Source: Candidatus Scybalocola faecavium
Lineage (GTDB): Bacteria; Bacillota; Clostridia; Lachnospirales; Lachnospiraceae
Assembly (NCBI GenBank): GCA_018713145.1
Contig: DVFP01000028.1
Span: forward strand, 1 to 64,000
DNA length: 64,000 nt
Direction of reading: 5' to 3'
The position numbers and the translations under genes were made by a program. Under the pieces are notes generated by a model that made no database searches, was not told the DNA's origin, and worked only from the letters and a program-made list of their open reading frames with translations. Below, in pieces: positions 36,864-45,431 of this stretch (position 1 is its first letter; every line of letters starts with the position of its first letter).

Positions 36864-39053
36864 TTATTTTACCTTGGCCATAGCCTTGGCACTTACATTT
36901 AATGTTTTACTTTCTTTATACGGTCTGAACAGTAAGTACAGGAAGCCGATGACTAACAGGAAGGCTACAACTGTCCAAAGTCCAAAGGAACCTGTGGTGA
37001 CCAGTGTTCCGATCTGGTATACGCAGAGGGAAACCACATAGGCCAGCAGCGTCTGATAACCGATGGCAAACCAGAACCATTTTCCGCTGTTCATCTCTCT
37101 TTTAATAGCGCCCATAGCCGCGAAGCAAGGCGCGCACAGAAGGTTAAAGGTCAGGAAGGAATACGCTGCTACAGCAGACATGCTTCCGGCAAGTGTTCCC
37201 CAGTATTCGGCGCCGTCTTCTGCCACTTCCGCGAATCCAAACAGGATACCGAAGGTACCAACCACGTTTTCTTTGGCCACAAGACCTGTAATGGCAGCCA
37301 CAGCAGATCTCCAGTCGCCCCAGCCCAGGGGGATAAAGAGCCATGCAATAGCATTTCCGATGGTTGCCAGGATACTGTGATCCAGTTCCATATCCTCAAG
37401 CATACGGAACTGTCCGTCTACCCAGCCGAAATAGGTTGTAAACCATACAACGATCGTGGAAAGGAGGATAATGGTACCGGCCTTTTTAATAAAGGACCAG
37501 CCACGCTCCCACATGCTGCGGAGCACATTGCCTACCGTTGGCCAGTGATATGCAGGAAGCTCCATAACGAAGGGCGCCGGATCTCCGGCAAACATTTTTG
37601 TTTTCTTTAAAATAATACCAGAGCAGATAATCGCCGCGATACCTACAAAGTAAGCGCTTGGAGCTACCCACCACGCGCCGCCGAACAATGCGCCTGCAAT
37701 CAACGCAATGATTGGAAGCTTAGCGCCGCAGGGAATAAATGTAGTGGTCATAATGGTCATCTTACGATCCCGGTCATTTTCAATAGTACGGGAGGCCATG
37801 ATTCCGGGAACACCGCAGCCGCTGCCGATAAGCATTGGGATAAAGGATTTACCGGAAAGTCCGAACTTGCGGAAGATCCTGTCCATGATAAACGCGACTC
37901 TGGCCATATAACCGCAGGATTCTAAAAATGCCAGGAAGATGAAAAGGACAAGCATCTGAGGCACGAATCCGAGAACCGCGCCAACACCGGCAACAATACC
38001 GTCAAGGATCAGACCCTGGAGCCAGGCGGCACAGCCAATGGCCTCAAGGGCATTGCCGATAATCACCGGAATACCGGGAACATAAATGCTTTCAATGCCA
38101 AATAAATGCCATCCGTCACCAAACAATCCGTCATTGGCCCAGTCGGTGGCCCATGTACCTACCGTGGATACGGACACATAGTACACAATGACCATAACAA
38201 CAGCAAAGATAGGCAGGGCCAGGAACCGGTCTGTTACAACACGGTCGATCTTATCGGAAACGGTAAGTTTTTCCTTGGTCTGCACCTTTGTATAGCACTC
38301 ATCAATAATGGAAGAAATATAGGTGTATCTTTCATTGGTAATGATACTTTCTGTATCATCATCCATTTCCTTCTCAATATATTTTATTTCATCGCTTACG
38401 TCCGGTGCCTGTTTCATCTCCATACCGATCTTGTCGTCTTTTTCCAGAAGTTTAATCGCAAAGAAACGTTTCTGCTCTTCCGGAACATCGCTTCCGATCT
38501 TGGCTTCCACAGAATCAAGGACATCCTCAACCTCAGGGCTGAACTTGTGGACCGAAGGCACCGCGGTTTTATTTTTGGCAACACTGACAGCCTTTTCGGC
38601 AGCTTCTTTAATACCTGTGCCCTTTAAAGCGGAGATTTCCACAACCTCGCAGCCAAGCTTTTGTTTCAGCTTGTCAATATGTATCTTATTGCCGCTTTTC
38701 TTTACAATATCCATCATATTTACAGCCATAACTACCGGGATCCCCAGTTCCATGAGCTGAGTGGATAAATAAAGATTTCGCTCAATATTTGTACCGTCTA
38801 CAATATTTAAAATAGCATCCGGTCTTTCATTAATCAGGTAATTTCTTGCCACAACCTCTTCCAGTGTATATGGAGAAAGGGAATAAATACCCGGAAGGTC
38901 CATAATGGTTACATCCTTATGGCCTTTCAGCTTACCTTCCTTCTTTTCCACCGTAACGCCGGGCCAGTTGCCGACAAACTGGTTGGAACCAGTCAGCGCA
39001 TTAAACAATGTTGTCTTACCACAGTTTGGATTGCCCGCTAACGCAATTTTCAT
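36864..39053 (-). CDS. feoB: Ferrous iron transporter FeoB
   Basis: Full-length 729-aa Fe2+ importer. The N-terminal G domain has GNPNCGKTTLFN (7-18), DLPGIYSLS (G3) and VNMMDI (G4). Two Gate domains follow, with IGSGCGVPGIMASR near 400 and FNLLCAPCFAAMGAIKREM near 630 carrying the conserved cysteines. It has its own operator-bearing promoter region (39134) and lies 133 bases after feoA. Confidence 0.97.
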   Translation of the reverse strand: MKIALAGNPNCGKTTLFNALTGSNQFVGNWPGVTVEKKEGKLKGHKDVTIMDLPGIYSLSPYTLEEVVARNYLINERPDAILNIVDGTNIERNLYLSTQLMELGIPVVMAVNMMDIVKKSGNKIHIDKLKQKLGCEVVEISALKGTGIKEAAEKAVSVAKNKTAVPSVHKFSPEVEDVLDSVEAKIGSDVPEEQKRFFAIKLLEKDDKIGMEMKQAPDVSDEIKYIEKEMDDDTESIITNERYTYISSIIDECYTKVQTKEKLTVSDKIDRVVTDRFLALPIFAVVMVIVYYVSVSTVGTWATDWANDGLFGDGWHLFGIESIYVPGIPVIIGNALEAIGCAAWLQGLILDGIVAGVGAVLGFVPQMLVLFIFLAFLESCGYMARVAFIMDRIFRKFGLSGKSFIPMLIGSGCGVPGIMASRTIENDRDRKMTIMTTTFIPCGAKLPIIALIAGALFGGAWWVAPSAYFVGIAAIICSGIILKKTKMFAGDPAPFVMELPAYHWPTVGNVLRSMWERGWSFIKKAGTIILLSTIVVWFTTYFGWVDGQFRMLEDMELDHSILATIGNAIAWLFIPLGWGDWRSAVAAITGLVAKENVVGTFGILFGFAEVAEDGAEYWGTLAGSMSAVAAYSFLTFNLLCAPCFAAMGAIKREMNSGKWFWFAIGYQTLLAYVVSLCVYQIGTLVTTGSFGLWTVVAFLLVIGFLYLLFRPYKESKTLNVSAKAMAKVK

Positions 39054-39133
39054 TTACTTTCCTACCTCTTTTCTGCCAATGGCATCATATATTTTTTCAA
39101 GTTCATTGTAGTGAACTTTACATTCATTTTTAG

Positions 39134-39149
39134 ATTAGTCTATACTAAC
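39134..39149. promoter_or_regulatory. GTTAG-N6-CTAAC-type operator, feoB
   Basis: ATTAGTCTATACTAAC, one base off the perfect dyad, lies about 80 bases upstream of feoB. On the minus strand TTGTCA lies upstream and TAATCT overlaps the dyad (18-base spacing), giving a plausible repressed promoter. Confidence 0.6.
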
Positions 39150-39186
39150 CCACCTTGACAATGATACGTCACCATTGCTGATTGGT

Positions 39187-39417
39187 CTATTCAACCTGGA
39201 TCATCTCCGCATCTGCTTTTCGTACCGATAACTCATAACCTCTCACGGTAATCTCTATTGGGTCACCTAATGGAGCCACCTTGCGCACAAAAATCTCAAC
39301 GCCCTTAGTAATGCCCATATCCATAATGCGCCGCTTTACCGGGCCGTCGCCTGTCAGTTTTGTTACCTTTACGGTCTGACCGCAAGGAACCTGCTTTAAT
39401 GTTCTCATTTTTTGCAC
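39187..39417 (-). CDS. feoA: FeoA domain protein (second copy), 76 aa
   Basis: SH3-like FeoA protein that supports FeoB. Typical blocks: QTVKVTKLTGDGPVKRRIMDMGITKG, then VAPLGDPIEITVRGYELSVRK. It starts 3 bases after the first feoA copy, so the two are coupled. Confidence 0.92.
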   Translation of the reverse strand: MQKMRTLKQVPCGQTVKVTKLTGDGPVKRRIMDMGITKGVEIFVRKVAPLGDPIEITVRGYELSVRKADAEMIQVE

Positions 39418-39420
39418 CTC

Positions 39421-39636
39421 TTATCCTACCATTATTTTATTAGCCATATCTTTACCAATAGCCACACGGGTATCTTTAATATTAACGATCAAATTTCCGC
39501 CAATCTCAGAAACCACAGTCACTACCGAACCAGCTACAAAACCAAGATTTTCCAGAAACCGCCGAGTTTCCTCCTTACCGCCTACTTTGCGGATCACAGT
39601 GTCCTCTCCGGTCTTTGCCAATGTTAAAGGCATCAT
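39421..39636 (-). CDS. feoA: FeoA domain protein (first copy), 71 aa
   Basis: More divergent FeoA-like domain: ETRRFLENLGFVAGSVVTVVSEIGGNLIVNIKDTRVAIGK. It is the first gene of feoA-feoA-feoB, directly after a consensus promoter with an iron-type operator and a Fur-like box. Tandem feoA copies are common in Clostridia. Confidence 0.9.
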   Translation of the reverse strand: MMPLTLAKTGEDTVIRKVGGKEETRRFLENLGFVAGSVVTVVSEIGGNLIVNIKDTRVAIGKDMANKIMVG

Positions 39637-39675
39637 ATTTCATCTTCTTTCTTATTTGAAAATGTTAAAAGGTAT

Positions 39676-39690
39676 TGATAATCATTTTCA
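39676..39690. promoter_or_regulatory. Fur box, feo operon leader
   Basis: TGATAATCATTTTCA matches the 7-1-7 Fur consensus TGATAATnATTATCA with one mismatch. It lies between the promoter and feoA. Confidence 0.65.
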
Positions 39691-39708
39691 TTTCTTTCTC
39701 TTACAATG

Positions 39709-39740
39709 GTTAGTATATTCTAACACCAGGAAAATGTCAA
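39709..39740 (-). promoter_or_regulatory. feoA promoter with overlapping GTTAG-N6-CTAAC operator
   Basis: Minus-strand TTGACA (39735-39740) and TATACT (39712-39717) are 17 bases apart. The perfect dyad GTTAGTATATTCTAAC (39709-39724) covers the -10. This is the clearest promoter-operator pair in the window. Confidence 0.85.
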
Positions 39741-40068
39741 TATCTGCTAATGATATTTTTTTTCATTTAGCAACAGGTCAGCCGGCACTTCTTTTTGGAA
39801 ACTTATGACGGTTTCTTTTACATTACTTACTCCAGCCATAAACCAGTTTATGGATAAGTAGATGTAATCAAGAAAAGAAAGGAAAAACACAATCCCCACG
39901 GAACCGGCAGTTGTGTCAAGAAATGTTTGTGAGATAGCAAGAATTTTGATATAATGGAGCAGGAACCCCAGAACTGGAAAAAAGGCAAGAATATCAGCCT
40001 GGAAATGCTGGTTTGTATTTGCATTACTCTGAATTATGGTATTTTGGATATAATTAAGTTGGAGCAAG
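39741..40068. other. AT-rich stretch without a convincing gene
   Basis: The track offers a minus-strand 106-aa frame with hydrophobic segments (ILAFFPVLGFLLHYIKIL), but no ribosome site or family match is seen. Next to the truncated sensor gene at 40069, the stretch is better read as decayed mobile or sensor-gene DNA. Confidence 0.4.
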
Positions 40069-40488
40069 ATGAAAACACTAGAAGATAGATACTGCTTTTA
40101 CAACGAGGAGATGGCAAAACAGGAGGTTTCTCCCTATTCAACATTTAAGATTGTTTCTACATTAGCAGGCTTGAATAATGGTGTTATTAAGGATAAAACA
40201 TCTACTATGAATTATAGTGGAGTTCAATATCCCAATCCAGAATGGAATACAAATTTGACTTTAGAGGAAGCCTTTCAAACATCTTGTATTTGGTATTTTC
40301 GCCAGGTTATAGATTCAGTAGGATATACTGAAATGCAAAATGAACTAAACGAGTTAGATTACGGCAATAAAGACCTTTCTGAATGGGAAGGGAGTAATAT
40401 CAATCCATATGAAGAATTAAATGGGTTTTGGTTAAATTCATCATTAAAAATATCTCCATTTGAACAAACAAAACTCTTTGATAGCTGA
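40069..40488 (+). pseudogene. Truncated class D beta-lactamase / BlaR1 sensor-domain fragment
   Basis: The frame carries the penicillin-binding fold core: active-site STFK in SPYSTFKIVSTLAGL, then YPNPEWNTNLTLEEAFQTSCIWYF (the S-x-V-like block and tryptophan) and WLNSSLKISPFEQ. It matches the C-terminal sensor of BlaR1 or a class D enzyme. The family continues to a KTG motif that is absent, because a TGA ends the frame. The N-terminal membrane/protease part is also absent. It is a remnant and not expected to be active. Confidence 0.65.
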
Positions 40489-40710
40489 GAAGTTTGTCCA
40501 GTTTTCCTTGCAGCGGCTACTGCAGCTTATAGAAGAAAAAACCAGAGAAAACTTCTCCACTATAAAACAACCGTCAAAGCCCATGAGGACACCCCAGGCG
40601 TAATTGACACCGTTCTTTCCCAATACGCCGGATATATCCGCTACTTTTCCAAAGTACATGGGCAGATCGACGCCGAGGCTGGGGCGAACAGTAACCCCGA
40701 ATCTACTTAG
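40489..40710 (+). pseudogene. Unrecognised coding remnant after the class D fragment
   Basis: After the TGA the same frame stays open for 74 codons (VFLAAATAAYRRKNQRK ... TPGVIDTVLSQYAGYIRYF ... ANSNPEST) and ends at TAG 40708. It has no start or ribosome site and a more GC-rich codon choice than the fragment before it. It looks like the tail of another gene joined by deletion. I do not recognise the family. Confidence 0.4.
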
Positions 40711-41302
40711 TAAACGTTTGGATGGCCGAACTGTTGCTCTGCCGATCCGTATCCTCCCAATCCCTTTTTAAAATACTGTACACTGCCATATCACATACGC
40801 CGCTGGTATTTAACCCTGCCTGGCGCAGGATCCCCTCCCGGATCAGGCCGCATTTGATCATTACACCGCCGGAATGAGGATTAGCCACATCATGTCTTGC
40901 CTCGATCCGATTGACGCCAACCTGGTCAAACAGGAAGCGGATCACCCGGGCAAAAGCCTCGGAGGTTATCCCCTGATGCCACCATTTCCGGCCAATACAG
41001 TATCCTATATGAACGCACCGGATATTCTCCAGTACCCGTCCCACGCTAATATTTCCAATCGGCTCGCCATTATCCTTGAACTCAATGATCCATTGATAAA
41101 AATCCGGCTGGCTGTAATTTTCCTGAAGATAATGAATATATGCTTTTGAATCCTCAATACCTTGATGCCGGTTCCAGGTCAGGTATTTTGTTACCTCAGG
41201 ATCCCCGGTCCAGTTTTCAAACATTTTCTCAGCATCTGAAGTCTTTGCCTTTCTTAAAATGAGACGTTCCGTCTCCAGGGTTTGTGTTCCTAGATGATTC
41301 AT
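40703..41302 (-). CDS. GNAT acetyltransferase (RimJ/RimL-like), 199 aa
   Basis: The N-terminal LETERLILRKAKTSDAEKMFENWTGDPEVTKYLTW is typical of RimJ/RimL-type N-acetyltransferases, and IGYCIGRKWWHQGITSEAF holds the acetyl-CoA-binding region. ATG 41302 has aaaggagg; the track start 41422 is in the leader. The gene is preceded by a T-box riboswitch, so it should be expressed when one tRNA is uncharged. This is an unusual target. The substrate is unknown. Confidence 0.85.
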   Translation of the reverse strand: MNHLGTQTLETERLILRKAKTSDAEKMFENWTGDPEVTKYLTWNRHQGIEDSKAYIHYLQENYSQPDFYQWIIEFKDNGEPIGNISVGRVLENIRCVHIGYCIGRKWWHQGITSEAFARVIRFLFDQVGVNRIEARHDVANPHSGGVMIKCGLIREGILRQAGLNTSGVCDMAVYSILKRDWEDTDRQSNSSAIQTFTK

Positions 41303-41426
41303 GAATTTCTCCTCCTTTAACTTTGGATTTTTCCACAAAGGGAACTGCGCACTGGCAAACGCGTCCGCTGCAGCGAGGCGAAGCCGACCATATGTCAGTG
41401 CAGTGTCCCTTGCCGGATACAATCAC

Positions 41427-41760
41427 AAAAAAACTCCCATCCTTAGGAAATCCCTAAGGACGGGAGCTCATTACTTCCGTGGTACCACCTTAATTCACGT
41501 ATACTTCACAGTATACGCCTTACAAAGTACGGAAACCTTAAACGGCTTTCCAGCCTCAGTCTCGATACTCCAGCGCAGTAACGGGCGCTCCCGTCGCAGC
41601 CTGTACCCGGTTCACCGGGCAGTCGGTGCGCAGCTCCAAAACCATGTTCAGCTGTTCCTCATGAACTTCCTCTCAGCCAATAGAAGCTTCTCTGTAACAC
41701 TCGGGCCAGATCCTGTATAAAATACAAGGCTCTTACAGCTTACTCTTTTCTTCATTGCCT
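41427..41760 (-). ncRNA. T-box riboswitch leader
   Basis: Minus-strand leader with the T-box sequence AAGGTGGTACCACGGAAG (41474-41491), followed by terminator hairpin CTCCCGTCCTTAGG...CCTAAGGATGGGAG and a T7 run (41427-41433). Stem I begins near 41745 with GAGTAAGCTGT, which pairs with ACAGCT. The base sequence after that helix is GAACAUGG, so the specifier is AUG (Met) or CAU (His); I cannot settle the register. The only downstream gene is the GNAT at 40703-41302. Confidence 0.9.
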
Positions 41761-41784
41761 TTGAATATTCCAATATTTTCACCT

Positions 41785-41813
41785 ATTATAGTGTTATAGA
41801 TAAGCCATGTCAA
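41785..41813 (-). promoter_or_regulatory. Consensus promoter of the T-box transcript
   Basis: Minus-strand TTGACA and TATAAT, both perfect, separated by 17 bases. The -35 overlaps the stop codon of the XRE gene. Confidence 0.9.
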
Positions 41814-42265
41814 GAACTTTTCCAATTTTTCCAGACATGGTATAAAATATCCTTTAGGACTAATACCGTATCCTGACGATTAAACCCATACTCCCTTTTA
41901 AGCTCATTGAGCATGTTTTCAATTCTATAAGCAAAATTGGGAATATTCACCTGATTTTGATATTGAAGCAGCACCGGATACCTTTTGCCCCAGGCACTTG
42001 TCCAGTCGATCTTTTCCTCAACCTCAGGCTTTGTATGATCAATAATGTCCTGTATTTCCTTTAAATCTATATCAAAATCGATCAGCTCATCCAGCGAAAT
42101 ATTATATAGCACAGCCATTTTCTTGGCCTGGCAAAGATCCGGGATGGTTTCATCGGTTTCCCATTTTGAAACGGTCTGCCTGCTTACGCCCAATTTTTCT
42201 GCCACATTTTCCTGAGAAAGGCCGCATTTCTTTCTGGCATGAAATAAACTGTTTCCTAAAGTCAT
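41810..42265 (-). CDS. XRE-family HTH regulator, 151 aa
   Basis: The N-terminal helix-turn-helix (ARKKCGLSQENVAEKLGVSRQTVSKWETDETIPDL) lies at residues 10-44, with a DELIDFD linker and a C-terminal helical region of about 85 residues without a known domain. It has aaaggagg at the start. It is probably a small autonomous regulator with unknown targets. Confidence 0.88.
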   Translation of the reverse strand: MTLGNSLFHARKKCGLSQENVAEKLGVSRQTVSKWETDETIPDLCQAKKMAVLYNISLDELIDFDIDLKEIQDIIDHTKPEVEEKIDWTSAWGKRYPVLLQYQNQVNIPNFAYRIENMLNELKREYGFNRQDTVLVLKDILYHVWKNWKSS

Positions 42266-42357
42266 AAATTTTCCTCCTTTAACTTTCTGTCATCCTATTT
42301 TACTTCCTATAAGAGAGAAAATCTACCGCCTTAACCTGCTATTTTGGCCCGTATTCT

Positions 42358-42492
42358 TAACATGAGACAAGCGACAAAAGGTCATGCGGGCTGCGCTTGC
42401 GCAGGCAAGCGTGACTTTGTGTCGCGCAAAACACCGAAAAGGAGCCATTTTTCGCAGAAAAATGAGCGGATTTGAGGTGTTTTTAGGATTGC
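42358..42492. repeat. Long inverted-repeat copy B
   Basis: Reverse complement of bases 1-135 with a single mismatch. It includes the 56-nt double-hairpin module (42428-42483). Further foldbacks follow, such as GGCGCT...AGCGCC around GAACGTCC/GGACGTTC (42496-42530). The 457-base gap 42266-42722 holds this repeat and the ATP-grasp terminator, and no gene. Confidence 0.92.
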
Positions 42493-42601
42493 GGGGCGCT
42501 GAACGTCCGGTGGACGTTCGTTTAGCGCCGACCGTAGCGGTAGCGAAGACCGCAAAGCGCGGAGCAATCCGTGTCTCATGCCCATTTGTTGGGCAACTCA
42601 T

Positions 42602-42646
42602 AAAATAAAACAGGCTGGGGAAGAGCCTTTGAACCCTTCCGCAGCC
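42602..42646 (-). terminator. Terminator after the ATP-grasp gene
   Basis: On the minus strand GGCTGcGGAAG pairs with CTTCCcCAGCC, followed by TGTTTTATTTT. A second stem CCAGCCGC/GCGGCTGG (about 42660-42690) lies between it and the gene. Confidence 0.7.
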
Positions 42647-42722
42647 GCGATGCTATCCTCCAGCCGCTCAGTAAATGGGCGGCTGGGATGTGACCGGCAG
42701 CAAAATCACCCCAAAGCATCTT

Positions 42723-43937
42723 TTAACTGTAATATTTTTTATAATTAGAGTAGTGGCGCAGATGGCCTTTTACCAGGCGCAGATACCGCTTTAAGCCAAG
42801 ATCGCCCCGCATAAACAGGGGATTGACCATTTTCTTTTCTTTGATCAGCTTTTTCATGCGCCGTTTCATTTCCGGATCTTTTACATATTTAAATGCAACA
42901 GCCTTTGGAACTACCATCCATAAATATTCATCCTGAGCGGTCTTAAATGGAATATCCTTGTGCTCAATATAGTCCTCCACAAGATATTTGGCAATATTAA
43001 AACCGGAATTAGTCACATAGTAGTTGCTGCGGCCCTGGCGGCAGTTCAGCTCAAAGAACTTATACTTTCCGTCTCTGGAATCATATTTAATATCGAAGTT
43101 GGAAAATCCCACAAAATTTAAGTCCTCCAGGAGATTTCTCACCTTTTCTGTTAAAGAATCATTAGGCTCTGTAATGATCAGGGCGTGATTTCCCAGGCCC
43201 AGAGGGGTATGTTCCTCAAGGAGCACATGTCCGAGACACATCATCTTTACTTTATGATTGCTGTCTGAATAGCAGGTAAGCACCCGCATATACTCGTCAT
43301 TGCCCGGGATCATATCCTGGATGATCAGCTTGTCTGAATAACCGGAAGCATAAATATCCTCAATGGTTTTTTTCACTTCTTCAAGAGAGTTCAGCTTATA
43401 AATCTTATGCTGCCCTTCAAAAGGATGATGGAAATAATCCACACCATTGGAAGGCTTTAAAATGACCGGATACTGAAACTTTACATCCACATCAGAGCCC
43501 ATATCCCGGCTGTAAACCAAAGTTGCCGGGTAATCGATGCCATGTTTGTCACATAGTTTATAGAAATTTTCTTTAAAAATCAACTGTACCATCAGCTCAT
43601 GGTCAATATACGGCGCAATGACATTTTCCGGGAATTTATCCTTTAATTTACTGAGCATTTCCACATAATTATCCCCGCAGCCCAGTACGATCAGCTTTTT
43701 ATCAGAAAACTTCTTAGACAGCTTGCGCACAGCCTTTAACATGACCTCTTCTGTATCCATCTGGGGATTTTTCCGGTAATTGGTGATCTTGCTATAGCAG
43801 CTTGGTCCGGACATGTACTTTCCAAGGACCCATGTTTTTACCTGATACGCTTCATAAAATGCCCGGGCAACACTGTAAGTATTAATATCCGCCCCAAAAA
43901 CTACGGGAACAAATTCCCGTTCTTTAAATTCCATCAT
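42723..43937 (-). CDS. ATP-grasp carboxylate-amine ligase (D-aspartate ligase-like), 404 aa
   Basis: ATP-grasp fold. The N-terminal FVPVVFGADINTYSVARAFYEAY, central ILKPSNGVDY, FEGQHKIY and IIQDMIPGNDEYMRVL, then MMCLGHVLLEEHTPLGLGNHA and FELNCRQGRSNYYVT (metal/ATP site) follow the pattern of enterococcal D-aspartate ligase, which adds D-Asp to the peptidoglycan stem lysine. The same role or ligation to another amine is inferred. It overlaps the FAD dehydrogenase gene by 4 bases. Confidence 0.78.
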   Translation of the reverse strand: MMEFKEREFVPVVFGADINTYSVARAFYEAYQVKTWVLGKYMSGPSCYSKITNYRKNPQMDTEEVMLKAVRKLSKKFSDKKLIVLGCGDNYVEMLSKLKDKFPENVIAPYIDHELMVQLIFKENFYKLCDKHGIDYPATLVYSRDMGSDVDVKFQYPVILKPSNGVDYFHHPFEGQHKIYKLNSLEEVKKTIEDIYASGYSDKLIIQDMIPGNDEYMRVLTCYSDSNHKVKMMCLGHVLLEEHTPLGLGNHALIITEPNDSLTEKVRNLLEDLNFVGFSNFDIKYDSRDGKYKFFELNCRQGRSNYYVTNSGFNIAKYLVEDYIEHKDIPFKTAQDEYLWMVVPKAVAFKYVKDPEMKRRMKKLIKEKKMVNPLFMRGDLGLKRYLRLVKGHLRHYSNYKKYYS

Positions 43938-45340
43938 TTGACTTCCATGCCTCTTTTCTTTAAAATGCTCCTGGCCACACTAATGCCGTTGGCCGATGCC
44001 TGCTGCAGTCCCCTTGTGACGCTGGCGCCATCACCCATGGCCCGAAGCCCGGGAACACTGGTTTCAAAATCCTCATTTACAAGCACCTTATTGGAATAAA
44101 ACTTCACTTCCACGCCATACAAAAGGGTCTCATCACTGGCAATGCCCGGAGTCACCTTGTCCAGGGCCTCGATCATTTCCACAATATCCACCATGATCCG
44201 GTGTGGAAAGACTAAAGACAGATCCCCGGGAACCGCATCCTTTAATGTAGCAATAATATTATTGCGCATCATCCGCTCCCCGGTTGTCCGGCGTCCCCGC
44301 TTAAAATCTCCGTAACGCTGTACTAGGATCTTTCCGTCACACAGCATATTTCCCAACTGTGCAATGTGCTTCCCATATTCAATGGGAGATTTAAAGGGCG
44401 ATGTAAAGTTCTTAGACACAAGCAGAGCAAAATTTGTATTTTTTGTTTTATATTCCTGAGACTTGTAGGCGTGCCCGTTGACCACGGCAAGACCGCCTTC
44501 ATAGTATTCTGTAGCCACTTCACCGGAGGGGTTGGTACAAAATACCCGCACCTTATCATCAAAGGTCGGGGTGTAGTACACCAGTTTGGCCTCATAAAGT
44601 TTTTCATTCAGCTCTTTCATGATCTCGTCCCGGACTTCCACACGGACGCCTACATCCACAGTGCCTACTCGAGTCTCGATTCCGTGTTCTTTGCAAATGC
44701 CTGAAAACCATTCGGACCCTTCCCGGCCCACACCGGCAACGATCTCATCACCATAGTAGGTTTCCCCTTTATCCGTCACCACGCCTACAGCCCGGCCATC
44801 TTCCATAAGAATATCCTTGACCATGGTCATAAACTGGATGGTCACTCCAGAATTTAAAAGATGCTCCTGTATGCGGGTATAGATCTTATATCCTTCTTCG
44901 GTTCCCAAATGGCGGATGGGACATTCGATCAGTTTTAAATTGGCCCGGATGGCCTTGGCACGGATCTGTTCAATAGCCGCATAATCATCAATGCCATAAA
45001 CCTTTTTGTCAGCACCAAATTTAAGATAAATGCTGTCCGCCTCACGGATCAGCGCCTCTGCGCGTTCATAACCTAAAATCTCCGGAAGGTTTCCTCCCAC
45101 ATCCGGTGAAAGAGAAAGCTTTCCATCTGAAAATGCCCCGGCTCCGGCAAACCCGGTTGTAATGGAGCAAGGCACACAGCCTACGCATTTTTTTGTCTTG
45201 CGCTTTGGACAGCTGCGATGCTCTATAGCCCGGCCCTTTTCGATCATAAGCACCTTCATGTCCGGATTTTCTTTCATAAGCTCATAGGCACAAAAAATCC
45301 CCGAAGGTCCTGCACCAATAATGATCACATCATATTTCAC
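43934..45340 (-). CDS. FAD-dependent dehydrogenase (COG2509-like), 468 aa
   Basis: The N-terminal Rossmann motif is VIIIGAGPSGIFCAYEL (5-21). The cysteine-rich segment CPKRKTKKCVGCVPC near 44-58 is typical of this flavoprotein group. GFAGAGAFSDGKLSL follows. The C-terminal GLRAMGDGASVTRGLQQAS is the second FAD-contact block. The substrate is unknown. Coupling to an ATP-grasp ligase suggests that the pair acts on one pathway, perhaps cell-wall or amino acid modification. Confidence 0.82.
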   Translation of the reverse strand: MKYDVIIIGAGPSGIFCAYELMKENPDMKVLMIEKGRAIEHRSCPKRKTKKCVGCVPCSITTGFAGAGAFSDGKLSLSPDVGGNLPEILGYERAEALIREADSIYLKFGADKKVYGIDDYAAIEQIRAKAIRANLKLIECPIRHLGTEEGYKIYTRIQEHLLNSGVTIQFMTMVKDILMEDGRAVGVVTDKGETYYGDEIVAGVGREGSEWFSGICKEHGIETRVGTVDVGVRVEVRDEIMKELNEKLYEAKLVYYTPTFDDKVRVFCTNPSGEVATEYYEGGLAVVNGHAYKSQEYKTKNTNFALLVSKNFTSPFKSPIEYGKHIAQLGNMLCDGKILVQRYGDFKRGRRTTGERMMRNNIIATLKDAVPGDLSLVFPHRIMVDIVEMIEALDKVTPGIASDETLLYGVEVKFYSNKVLVNEDFETSVPGLRAMGDGASVTRGLQQASANGISVARSILKKRGMEVK

Positions 45341-45431
45341 GACAACACCTCAATCACTTTCTCATGGTCTGCCCAGTATTCGCAGACCCGGCTGAACGGT
45401 TTACCATTATTGTCATTTTCGTCATATAGTA

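Noticed and set aside
39747-40067. Minus-strand 106-aa hydrophobic ORF as a gene
   Set aside because: No ribosome site, no recognisable family, and it lies in a scarred AT-rich stretch between the feo promoter and pseudogenes.
40069-40488. Functional class D beta-lactamase (resistance gene)
   Set aside because: The KTG region and the start of the domain are missing, so it reads as a fragment of a sensor or enzyme.
42323-42601. ORFs in the 135-bp repeats (also 45-257)
   Set aside because: The shared peptide is an effect of the repeated foldback DNA; there are no ribosome sites.
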